IMG/VR virus record: IMGVR_UViG_3300032245_001746
Location: 1-64,000 of that record
DNA: 64,000 bases
From: a virus
Direction: 5' to 3' (one strand)
Part shown: positions 57,156-64,000 of the stretch, one piece after another
Numbering within the stretch: position 1 is the stretch's first letter
Layout: every line of letters begins with the position of its first letter
Notes under the pieces: model-generated
Database searches by the model: none
What the model saw: the letters and a program-made list of their open reading frames with translations, nothing else
What the model was told of the DNA's origin: nothing
Program-made: the position numbers and the translations under genes

Positions 57156-59192
57156 CTATTCTAGTAATAAATTCTTTTGAGCTTCTCTCACTATTTCTTG
57201 AACTTTTTCTTCTTTAAAGTTTAATGCAGATTTTAATATATCTCTTTTATTAACAATATCATTCAATGTTCTAAATCCAAGCGACCAAAGTCTTTCTGCT
57301 CTCACTTTGCCAATATCTGGGAGATTTACAAAATGTAATAATTCTGATTTTACTCCATAAATCACTCTTGATTGTAAATCTCTAAAAAATCCTGATTTAT
57401 TCCATTTACAACCAAAAGAATCAATAGCTTGCAATACTTGTATTAATCTTGGAAAATCCCATTGATACATTCGCATTGTTGTAGCAACAGAACCAGGATT
57501 TAATCCATTCATTGCACAATAATATGCATATCCTCCTTTTATAGCTGTTTCCAATATTACATCTTTACCAAATAAATTACTTATTCGATTTTGATATGCA
57601 TAAATATCTTCTTTTTCAGCTTTACTTACAATTCCCATTTTAATACTATCAATATTTCCAAGTGCGATAGAAACCCATAAATCATCATTCTCATTTCCAG
57701 ATTTAAATAAAGCCATAAAATTCTTTCTTAAATCTGCAACATCAAATGGAGAATAATAAAACATGCTGGATACCATCCCAACTGAAGTAACTTTATAAAT
57801 TCCATCTTCCTCTTTTATTGCACCACATTTAATCAACAAATCAACTGTGGAATTTAATATTGAATCATTCAAACCTTTCGATTGGTAATTTGCTAAAGTT
57901 CTTGAATACCAATTTTTAATATCATCTTTAGTTTTAATTCTATTATGATGAATTTCACTTACAATATGAAAAGCCAAAGTTTTATAATGCCCACCAATAT
58001 TGTCTAATAATTTAGAATCAATATTCTGTGGATTTTGTAATCTAGCTCTGTGTTTATCTGCTTTGCTTTCTGGAAGCAGAATATATACATCTCCTCTTGG
58101 ATCAAATCCAGGTCTTCCAGCACGACCAGCCATTTGCCATATATCATATGTTTCAACTTCAGACATACCTCGGTGCATTCCAAGAATAATAACTCTACGT
58201 GCTGGTAGATTGCATCCCCATGCAATAGTTGATGTTGCTATCAAATATTGCAAACCATCTTTACCTTTATCTTTAAATGAAGATTCTAATTTTTCTCTTT
58301 GTTCTTTAGTCAAATCAGCACTATGGAATAGTGCTTCCATACCTCTTTTTTTCATTTCTGTTTTTAATAATTCACCTGTTCTTTTCGTATGAACAAATAT
58401 TAAAAACTTATCATCTTCATTATCTTCCATAATTTCTAAAGCTTTAGAAATCTTCTCTAATTCTTGATCCTCATATTTACCAGTATCAAAATAAGTTTCA
58501 TAATGTACACCAAGAGGACAAGGTCTGAATTTAGATAATAATAAATAAGTATCTTTATCTGATAAAGATTTAGAGACCCATTCTGCAATTTCATCAACAT
58601 TAGGCATTGTAGCAGACAACAAAACTATTCTTATATCTTTATTAATTTTTGTCAAATTCATTAAACCAACTTCTAAATGGTCTCCACGACCAGGAACAGT
58701 TAAAAGATGTGCTTCATCTACTATACAAATTTTAGCTTGTATTAAGAAATCATTCTTTTCTGATTCCATATTTCTACATCTTGAATTTAGCATTTCTGAT
58801 GTTAAAATAATAATATCTGCATTTTTTAATTCTTCCTGTCTATCTGCAGTCAGTCTATAATCTCCAGTACAGATAGAAATATTTAAATCTGAAAAATGAT
58901 GACCTTCTTTAGTCCAATCATCATATTTTTCTTTTGCTAACGCTTTCATTGGTGCTAAATAAAGTATTTTACCACCTTTTTCTCTAATTTGAGATGCAGC
59001 AAGCATTTCAGATGAAACAGTTTTTCCAGACGAAGTACTTGAAGCTATTACAGCGTTACAATCTTGATTATAAAAATCAAAAATTCTACTTTGCACAGGA
59101 TTAAAGTGTTGAAATGGAAACTTAGCATAATTTGGATATTGCTTAGATTCGACTAGATCATTTTGATCAGAAACTTTAAATAAATTACCCAT
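57156..59192 (-). CDS. Hel308/Ski2-like superfamily 2 helicase
   Basis: 678 residues. Motif I IASSTSSGKTVSSEM, Ia LYLAPMKALAKEKYDDW, II VDEAHLL, III VLLSATMPN, V/VI IATSTIAWGCNLPARRVI and WQMAGRAGRPGFDPRG. The C-terminal part has winged-helix, ratchet and a helix-hairpin-helix (LPDIGKVRAERLWSLGFRTLNDI), the order of archaeal Hel308 and Ski2 enzymes. Such helicases unwind forked DNA; in phage genomes they may replace Dda or UvsW functions. Ribosome-binding site aagga. No exact substrate can be given. Confidence 0.9.
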   Translation of the reverse strand: MGNLFKVSDQNDLVESKQYPNYAKFPFQHFNPVQSRIFDFYNQDCNAVIASSTSSGKTVSSEMLAASQIREKGGKILYLAPMKALAKEKYDDWTKEGHHFSDLNISICTGDYRLTADRQEELKNADIIILTSEMLNSRCRNMESEKNDFLIQAKICIVDEAHLLTVPGRGDHLEVGLMNLTKINKDIRIVLLSATMPNVDEIAEWVSKSLSDKDTYLLLSKFRPCPLGVHYETYFDTGKYEDQELEKISKALEIMEDNEDDKFLIFVHTKRTGELLKTEMKKRGMEALFHSADLTKEQREKLESSFKDKGKDGLQYLIATSTIAWGCNLPARRVIILGMHRGMSEVETYDIWQMAGRAGRPGFDPRGDVYILLPESKADKHRARLQNPQNIDSKLLDNIGGHYKTLAFHIVSEIHHNRIKTKDDIKNWYSRTLANYQSKGLNDSILNSTVDLLIKCGAIKEEDGIYKVTSVGMVSSMFYYSPFDVADLRKNFMALFKSGNENDDLWVSIALGNIDSIKMGIVSKAEKEDIYAYQNRISNLFGKDVILETAIKGGYAYYCAMNGLNPGSVATTMRMYQWDFPRLIQVLQAIDSFGCKWNKSGFFRDLQSRVIYGVKSELLHFVNLPDIGKVRAERLWSLGFRTLNDIVNKRDILKSALNFKEEKVQEIVREAQKNLLLE

Positions 59193-59209
59193 AAAAATTC
59201 CTTATAAAC

Positions 59210-59243
59210 AACAAAAGATAGGATCTTAATCCTATCTTTTGTT
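59210..59243 (-). terminator. Hairpin after the 59266 gene
   Basis: 14-bp perfect stem with a 6-nt loop, following the stop of the small 59266 gene and before the helicase start. It is followed on the minus strand by gtttataag, a weak U-tract. Probable terminator. Confidence 0.6.
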
Positions 59244-59265
59244 AAAAATTGTTAAAATTACAAAA

Positions 59266-59511
59266 TTATTTGTTTCTTGTTTGATATTCAATTTTTACAA
59301 ATTCACCAAGTCTATCAATCATATCAAAAAATTCATCAGAATTTTTAGCAGATTCAAATAATCTATCTACTTCTTTATTTTGAGAAACAAAATTTGAAAT
59401 ATCTGCTCTGTCTCCGCAAAGTAATTCTTTTGATCTTGAATACAAATAACCTAAATCTTCATCATTTAATCTTGATGAAAACTCTTTTAATAAAGAATCA
59501 TAATTCTTCAT
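59266..59511 (-). CDS. Hypothetical helical protein (81 aa)
   Basis: 81 residues, wholly helical and acidic (YDSLLKEFSSRLNDEDLGYLYSRSK, NKEVDRLFESAKNSDEFFDMI). No family recognised. Divergent from the plus-strand gene at 59524 with only 12 bp between starts. Followed by a terminator hairpin. Confidence 0.6.
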   Translation of the reverse strand: MKNYDSLLKEFSSRLNDEDLGYLYSRSKELLCGDRADISNFVSQNKEVDRLFESAKNSDEFFDMIDRLGEFVKIEYQTRNK

Positions 59512-59523
59512 ATTTAAACTCCT

Positions 59524-59769
59524 ATGAAACTAGATAAAAACAAATTAGAAACAACACTTATTTCTAACTGGACTTCTTTTATTAACGCAAAAGAAATAAT
59601 TAACTTTATAAGCAACCATCTAAATGTAAAAATTACATTTGTAACAATTTCAAAATTTGAATTAACAAATTTAGGTTTTATATTATGGGTAGATTACAAA
59701 AATGATCAAACCTATGGGTTTGTAGAAATTTTAATAGATTTAAACTGTGATTTATTTATATTACAGTAA
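59524..59769 (+). CDS. Hypothetical protein (81 aa)
   Basis: 81 residues, alpha then beta (ISNWTSFINAKEIINFI, VTISKFELTNLGFILWVDY, YGFVEILIDLNCDLFI). No family recognised. A weak ctcct-type context lies upstream and there is no good ribosome-binding site. It overlaps the convergent 59756 gene by 14 bp. Confidence 0.45.
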   Translation: MKLDKNKLETTLISNWTSFINAKEIINFISNHLNVKITFVTISKFELTNLGFILWVDYKNDQTYGFVEILIDLNCDLFILQ

Positions 59770-60058
59770 ATGATCTTCTTTTTGCTCCATTGATCAAATC
59801 AGATCTATCTTCTAATATTATTCTACCATTATCATCATTAAATTTCAAGCCAAAATTATAAGAATCAATTGAAACTTCTCTATCTTTTTGAATTGCAGTA
59901 AGAGAACAATAATCTTCTTCAATTGATAAAGCACCATTTTTGTTTTCTTTAACAATTCCTATTTCTAAAGACATACCATCTGGTAAATTTAAATTTATGC
60001 TACCTTCTTCTAACAAATAAGAAATTAAAAGATGTTGAATTTTATCTTTTTTTGTCAT
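59756..60058 (-). CDS. Hypothetical protein (100 aa)
   Basis: 100 residues. Helical start (DKIQHLLISYLLEEGSI), then beta-rich with LNLPDGMSLEIGIVKENKNG and EVSIDSYNFGLKFNDDNGRIILED. Ribosome-binding site aaaggc upstream. No family recognised. The gene shares its style with the next one, both short, late-operon-like. Confidence 0.55.
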   Translation of the reverse strand: MTKKDKIQHLLISYLLEEGSINLNLPDGMSLEIGIVKENKNGALSIEEDYCSLTAIQKDREVSIDSYNFGLKFNDDNGRIILEDRSDLINGAKRRSFTVI

Positions 60059-60126
60059 GATATGCCTTTCAATTTTAAATTGATAATTAAGATTATATAT
60101 CTGTTATTAATCAACAAAATTAAAAA

Positions 60127-60570
60127 TTAATATCGAATTATAGGTATAATGTGAATATATGAAAAATCATCATAAGTACACACTTCATATTTATTTTTAA
60201 AATATGTAGCAATAGGCTTGCCTTCATGATCTAATGATACGGACCATATATAAATTTTTCTAAATTCATCAACTAATTCATATAAAAATAATTCATGTTG
60301 ACCTAAAAACTTTTTAGCCAATTTGCACAATAAATTAAACGGAAGAAATGTATGATTTTCAGCAGAAATACTTAAAGTTTCATTAATAACAGAACCATTT
60401 CTTCTTCTGTTAAACTTTAAATTTAAAGAATAACCATCTATTTCAACTATTCTTCCATTTAAAATATCACCTTGTGATATAAATTCTGGTGATATTGAGT
60501 CATTAGCAATTTTTATATCTTCTATTAATGAATCCAAACTAATTTTTTTATTGTCTATCATGTGATTCAT
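60127..60570 (-). CDS. Hypothetical protein (147 aa)
   Basis: 147 residues from ATG 60570 (aagg ribosome-binding site). SQGDILNGRIVEIDGYSLNLKFNRRRNG is an OB-like beta segment, with a basic RRRNG loop. The C-terminus is beta-rich (FRKIYIWSVSLDHEGKPIATYF). No family recognised. Upstream is a 200-bp non-coding stretch with two hairpins. Confidence 0.55.
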   Translation of the reverse strand: MNHMIDNKKISLDSLIEDIKIANDSISPEFISQGDILNGRIVEIDGYSLNLKFNRRRNGSVINETLSISAENHTFLPFNLLCKLAKKFLGQHELFLYELVDEFRKIYIWSVSLDHEGKPIATYFKNKYEVCTYDDFSYIHIIPIIRY

Positions 60571-60620
60571 CTACCTTAAATTAGTAATAATAATTTTTTA
60601 CTTCTAACATTTTACTTAAT

Positions 60621-60650
60621 ATAAACCACTAATGTAAATTAGTGGTTTAT
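60621..60650. repeat. 13-bp-stem hairpin in the 200-bp non-coding gap
   Basis: Perfect 13-bp stem (ataaaccactaat and complement) with loop gtaa, in the gap between the 60127 gene and recA. Neither strand has a U-run after it, so it is more likely a regulatory RNA element or protein site than a terminator. The rest of the gap is AT-rich and holds no ORF. Confidence 0.6.
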
Positions 60651-60731
60651 TTGGATGTAACCCAACCTATTTGTAATTATATATTGTTAATATAAAATGT
60701 TTTAATAATATTATAGTAAATAAATTTTAAT

Positions 60732-60767
60732 AAAAACAACGCAATTAATAGAGATTGCGTTGTTTTT
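60732..60767 (-). terminator. Terminator after recA
   Basis: 14-bp stem (aaaaacaacgcaat with its complement) and 8-nt loop, 4 nt after the recA stop. On the minus strand the stem ends in gttgtttttatt. Good intrinsic terminator. Confidence 0.75.
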
Positions 60768-60771
60768 TCAT

Positions 60772-63108
60772 TTATTCCTCTAACTCATTAATAAATTCTG
60801 GTGTTTCAACTTCTTCTTCATCACCATTTTCATTAACAACTTTTTCTACAATTGTATTACCTGTAGCTAAATTCACAGCATTAGTGTGAATCAACATATA
60901 TGATTCTACTTCTTCTTTTGTAGAAAGATCAATCAATTTTGGATTATCCAATAAAACTTGCAAAGGTACATCATTTCTGGTCAATGATGCTTTGAAATTA
61001 TAATTCTCTGATGACGCAAATGCTGGTTTAACTGTATAATTACCTTTAGATGATAAAACTACTCGTTCGCATGCAACTAAAATAGAAAGAAGACCGCCTA
61101 AAGGATTTATTCCATGTTCGAAAAACAATTGTACTCCTTCAGTACCAATTCCAGGTGGACAATTTCTGCTCTTTTTGTTTTTAAATTTTAAATTAACACC
61201 TAAAGGCATACCATTTTTATTTTCAATTGATTTACCAATTGAAGTTCTTAACCTACATGATGCATAAAACTCTAATGATTTGCCACCACCAGCATTAGTT
61301 TCTGGTGAATTGTGAACAATAGCTCCATCAACAATATAAGAATGATTTCCTTCTACAGTAATATCAAATTTTTTCTTACTAATTGTAGGAGGTTTTTCAT
61401 AAATATCAATAATTTCAGAAGGAACTGCTTTATAACAAAAACATCCATCTGGCTCTGAAATTTCATAAGAAAAATTATTTCTAAATGAATTTTGTAATTT
61501 ATAATTCATACTTGGATGAATATATGGTGCAATAATTTCATGTAATTTTTTAGTATTTTCACTATTAAATTTTAATCCTTTATCAAATTCTTGACAATCA
61601 AGATCAAATTTTTGTTTTAACATTTCCTTTAATTGTGTACGATTATTATATTTAACACAATAAATAACAGATTGTCCATTACCCCATTTCTCGGCTGATC
61701 TATAACTACCATCATCCATATACCAAATAGCTAATCCTAAAGGAGATAAATTTTTCATAACTTCAAATGGAACACAATAATCTTCTTTATATTTACCAAG
61801 ATCTATTAATTCATACATTGGAATAGTATCGAAACCAATTCTATTATATTTTATATTATCAACGAAAGAATATCCAACCCAAGGATTTAAAATTTCTTCT
61901 TTCCATTGACAATATTCAGTTTGTTCTAAACCATGATCAATACGTAATTGGGCACAAGAATTATTTTCTGGAGTTCGTATTTCTCCATCACCTAAAATCG
62001 AACCATATACAACTTGTTTTTGATCTTCAGATAAGTAATAAGGTTGTGAAACAAGAATATTATCACCAATGTTCAAATCTCTAGCACTTACTTCTTTAGA
62101 AGAAATATTATCCCAAGAATAACCCTTATATTCATCAAAGTTTTTTAAATGTGGAATAAAAATTTGATGATTTGGCGTACAAGCAAATTGTGTTCTACCA
62201 TTTCCTCCACGTTTTCTAACAATAAATTGCAAAAATTTTTCACTTTCTTGTAAATTACCATTATTGTGACATTCAATAATTTTCTTAGGTTCAATATTAC
62301 CATTTTCTGGATTAAAAGACAGAACTTCTAATCCAATCATATTTTGATTAACTATTTTACCAATTTTCATTGTTGAACCATCAGCTAATACAACACGAGA
62401 ATCATATTGAAAACAACCATACAAAACTCCAATTTTACTTCTAATTTGATTAATAATATATAAAGTAGCATTATTTTCATTTATAAATGGATTAATTTTT
62501 CTTAAAAGATCTCCTGCCGCTCTTGCTCTTTCGCCAGGTCTTTCAGACCCAACAGCTTTTAATTGTGCAGCCGTTGGATTTTCAGGCAATCCGATTTCTG
62601 ACCATTCTCTTTCTGTTGGAGAAACCCCAATAGAGTCCCAAACAAAAAGTATTGGTATATCTTTACCATAATGCTTTCTAATAGCATTAGTAGCTGATAT
62701 TATTTTCTTTTCAACTTCTTCTATTGAAATTGGTTCATAAGTAATAAGTCTTGAAGTATTTAAATGTGCAGCTTTTTCTGCAAATTCAGCATTTCCTGCT
62801 CTTTCGCAATCAAGTAATACAGCTATTCCATTTAATCGTTGACAAGACGCTAAACAACAATAACCCAATAAAGACTTACTTGTTGCTGGTGGACCAAAAA
62901 CCTCAGTTATTCTTCCACCCGGAATACCACCAGTCGCAAACCTACCAGAACACATGTAATTTAAAGCTAAATTACCAGTATCAATAAAATAAGGACATTT
63001 TCCAGCAGTATCTAATGTATTAGCCTTAGCAGTTTTAAGTAATTCTGAAAACAGATCATCACTTTTTGAGTCATTTACTTCTTCTTTTTCTTGTTTTCTT
63101 TTAGCCAT
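60772..63108 (-). CDS. recA: RecA/UvsX recombinase containing an intein
   Basis: 778 residues with a 369-residue intein (61309-62415), leaving an extein of 409. Extein: Walker A GPPATSKS (72-79), VLLDCERAGN (RecA E96-like), FVWDSIGVSPTEREW, INQIRSKIGVLYG/SPETNAGGG (L2 loop) and FYASCRLRTSIGK. The C-terminal tail is acidic (EEVETPEFINELEE). It catalyses strand exchange for recombination-dependent replication, like T4 UvsX, with the SSB encoded just upstream. The intein lies at the end of the L1-L2 core, so splicing is needed. Good gagg ribosome-binding site. Confidence 0.95.
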   Translation of the reverse strand: MAKRKQEKEEVNDSKSDDLFSELLKTAKANTLDTAGKCPYFIDTGNLALNYMCSGRFATGGIPGGRITEVFGPPATSKSLLGYCCLASCQRLNGIAVLLDCERAGNAEFAEKAAHLNTSRLITYEPISIEEVEKKIISATNAIRKHYGKDIPILFVWDSIGVSPTEREWSEIGLPENPTAAQLKAVGSERPGERARAAGDLLRKINPFINENNATLYIINQIRSKIGVLYGCFQYDSRVVLADGSTMKIGKIVNQNMIGLEVLSFNPENGNIEPKKIIECHNNGNLQESEKFLQFIVRKRGGNGRTQFACTPNHQIFIPHLKNFDEYKGYSWDNISSKEVSARDLNIGDNILVSQPYYLSEDQKQVVYGSILGDGEIRTPENNSCAQLRIDHGLEQTEYCQWKEEILNPWVGYSFVDNIKYNRIGFDTIPMYELIDLGKYKEDYCVPFEVMKNLSPLGLAIWYMDDGSYRSAEKWGNGQSVIYCVKYNNRTQLKEMLKQKFDLDCQEFDKGLKFNSENTKKLHEIIAPYIHPSMNYKLQNSFRNNFSYEISEPDGCFCYKAVPSEIIDIYEKPPTISKKKFDITVEGNHSYIVDGAIVHNSPETNAGGGKSLEFYASCRLRTSIGKSIENKNGMPLGVNLKFKNKKSRNCPPGIGTEGVQLFFEHGINPLGGLLSILVACERVVLSSKGNYTVKPAFASSENYNFKASLTRNDVPLQVLLDNPKLIDLSTKEEVESYMLIHTNAVNLATGNTIVEKVVNENGDEEEVETPEFINELEE
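61309..62415 (-). mobile_element. RecA intein with LAGLIDADG-type endonuclease domain
   Basis: 369 codons between KIGVLYG and SPETNAGGG. It starts CFQYDSRVVLADGSTMKIG and ends YIVDGAIVHN with a +1 Ser. Hint block RTQFACTPNHQIFIPH (B-type TxxH) is present. Homing motifs YGSILGDGEI and LAIWYMDDGSY. From memory, the start resembles the Mycobacterium leprae RecA intein (CMNYSTRVTLADGS), at the same insertion site, which would suggest spread across very distant hosts. Confidence 0.95.
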
Positions 63109-63142
63109 TTTTTACCTCTTTTTTTAAAAATTTCAAAAAAAA

Positions 63143-63170
63143 TGCTGCACGTACATTTAAACGTGCAGCA
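63143..63170 (-). terminator. Terminator after the SSB gene
   Basis: 10-bp GC-rich stem (tgctgcacgt and complement) with an 8-nt loop, 24 nt after the stop at 63194. On the minus strand it is followed by ttttttt. A strong intrinsic terminator between ssb and recA, so the two are probably separately controlled. Confidence 0.8.
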
Positions 63171-63193
63171 CTTGAATAAAATATACTACATCA

Positions 63194-64000
63194 TTATGTT
63201 AAATTCTTTAATTGTTCAAAGAATTCATCGCTATCACTAGATTCCACAGCAGAATCAGAAACAGCACTAGAAACAGAATTAACTATAGATTCTGTAGATA
63301 CTGGAGTGGATGAAACATTTGTCTTCGAAACAGAAGATTGCTTGCTTTGGTATTCACTTGGATCAAATGAATTTCCAACATTATCATTAGGAATGACTCC
63401 CAAGTGTTTTTTAAGCTCTGTTTTTAATTCATCTACAGTATGACTCTTTCTTTCAGCTACCAAATCATGAAGAGAAGACATCCAAGTTCTAATTTGTTCT
63501 GGTGTGCCTAATGGTGTTTGGTCTAAAAACTTAGATGAATCATAGTTAGGATATTCATTGTCACCAGACTTCTTAATTGTTTTTATAATCTTAAAATCAC
63601 GTCCAGTTGTAGGATGTGTTACATCTCCATAACCTTTTTCTTGTATTGTTTCATCACCAACAATACCAGTAATAATCATTTTGTATAATGTTTTACCTAC
63701 AGACAAAATCTTAGGTCCAACATTTTCAAGAACAGATCCATCTTCTTGTTTTTCTTGTCTTACTATACAATTGAAATAATATCTTTCAACTGGCTTGATA
63801 TCTCTTGCTTGCTTTTGAAGTTTATCTCTTTCTTCTTTGCTATTTTGTTGTTCAGATGTATTCCATAGCCAATTGTAATATTCACAGATTGGACAAGTTC
63901 CAACATACTTCTTAGCTTTTTTATCAAATTCTTTCAAGCAATGTTTGCTTTTATTATTTACTCTGTGCAATCTTGTTTGCATGAAAAATGGAGATTTTTC
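63194..64000 (-). CDS. T4 gp32-like single-stranded DNA-binding protein (partial)
   Basis: 269 codons visible; the frame is open through the right edge (codons for E K S P F F precede the Met at 63982), so the N-terminus is missing. The zinc knuckle (H...C-x13-C-x2-C: LHRVNNKSKHC, then GTCPICEYYN) and the OB-fold strands match gp32. An acidic, Ser-rich tail ends DSDEFFEQLKNLT, typical of proteins that recruit replication partners. It coats single-stranded DNA during replication and recombination, directly upstream of recA. The Met at 63982 is internal, not the real start. Confidence 0.85.
   Translation of the reverse strand, partial: EKSPFFMQTRLHRVNNKSKHCLKEFDKKAKKYVGTCPICEYYNWLWNTSEQQNSKEERDKLQKQARDIKPVERYYFNCIVRQEKQEDGSVLENVGPKILSVGKTLYKMIITGIVGDETIQEKGYGDVTHPTTGRDFKIIKTIKKSGDNEYPNYDSSKFLDQTPLGTPEQIRTWMSSLHDLVAERKSHTVDELKTELKKHLGVIPNDNVGNSFDPSEYQSKQSSVSKTNVSSTPVSTESIVNSVSSAVSDSAVESSDSDEFFEQLKNLT

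Noticed and set aside
63194-63982. Met 63982 as the start of the SSB gene
   Set aside because: The frame stays open to the window edge, and the gp32 family has an N-terminal domain before this point; the gene is partial.

Overview
The window is an AT-rich (well under one third G+C by eye) stretch of a large tailed-phage genome, most likely a jumbo or megaphage with T4-like (myovirus) parts. Evidence for a phage: a T4 gp32-type single-strand binding protein at the right edge, an intein-bearing RecA/UvsX, T4-type RNA ligase 1, a gp1-type dNMP kinase, a gp4-like PD-(D/E)XK nuclease, PhoH, virion-type proteins, free-standing and intein-borne homing nucleases, and very dense packing with many 4-bp stop/start overlaps. 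The genome is unusually rich in cell-like genes. No tRNA, rRNA, CRISPR array or integrase was seen. The host is unknown; a lipoprotein and an HldE-like enzyme with heptosyltransferase-like proteins suggest a Gram-negative host.

Layout. 1-4.0 kb: virion-type proteins and phoH on the minus strand, then a plus-strand trio (HEVAH zincin-like protein, RNA ligase, methionine aminopeptidase). 4.0-18.6 kb: mostly minus-strand genes for a glycosyltransferase, a dUTPase-like fold, DnaJ, GroES, translation factor IF-3, a virion protein, dCMP deaminase, a ribbon-helix-helix protein, ribosomal protein bS21, two paralogous GT-B glycosyltransferases and a DHH phosphoesterase. 18.6-28.5 kb: a replication block with the C-terminal half of DNA polymerase III alpha, a SLOG/Mo-carrier-like protein, GyrA and GyrB (with intein). 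29.7-30.0 kb: a complete tmRNA (ssrA). 30.2-33 kb: small kinase-like protein, PspC protein, acidic-repeat protein and ADP-ribosyltransferase-like protein. 33-41.8 kb: the PHP/N-terminal half of Pol III alpha (with intein), ClpP, and a SpoVR - YeaH - PrkA operon. 41.9-51.3 kb: a coupled cluster of small proteins, HNH nuclease, HldE-like enzyme, GMP reductase, DHFR, thymidylate synthase and a repeat-rich endonuclease. 51.3-64 kb: nuclease, cupin, dNMP kinase, M16 peptidase, glycosyltransferase, a protein with 35 cysteines, a Hel308-like helicase, RecA (with intein) and the gp32-like SSB.

How the genes fit together. (i) Replication and recombination: split Pol III alpha, complete gyrase, RecA, SSB, Hel308-like helicase, with inteins in three of them. 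(ii) Nucleotide supply: dCMP deaminase, dUTPase-like, TS, DHFR, dNMP kinase, GMP reductase, deoxyribosyltransferase-like. (iii) Translation and proteostasis takeover: IF-3, bS21, MetAP, tmRNA, ClpP, DnaJ, GroES, M16 peptidase. (iv) A stress-kinase module PrkA-YeaH-SpoVR, rarely expected in a virus. (v) Eleven otherwise unrelated proteins share an N-terminal motif F-[KRS]-x-[FWY]-hydrophobic-(x)-E that resembles the T4 capsid-targeting sequence. They include ADP-ribosyltransferase-like, zincin-like, kinase-like and RNA-ligase proteins, which I read as a candidate set of head-packaged, injected effectors. That is the leading candidate for an undescribed system here.
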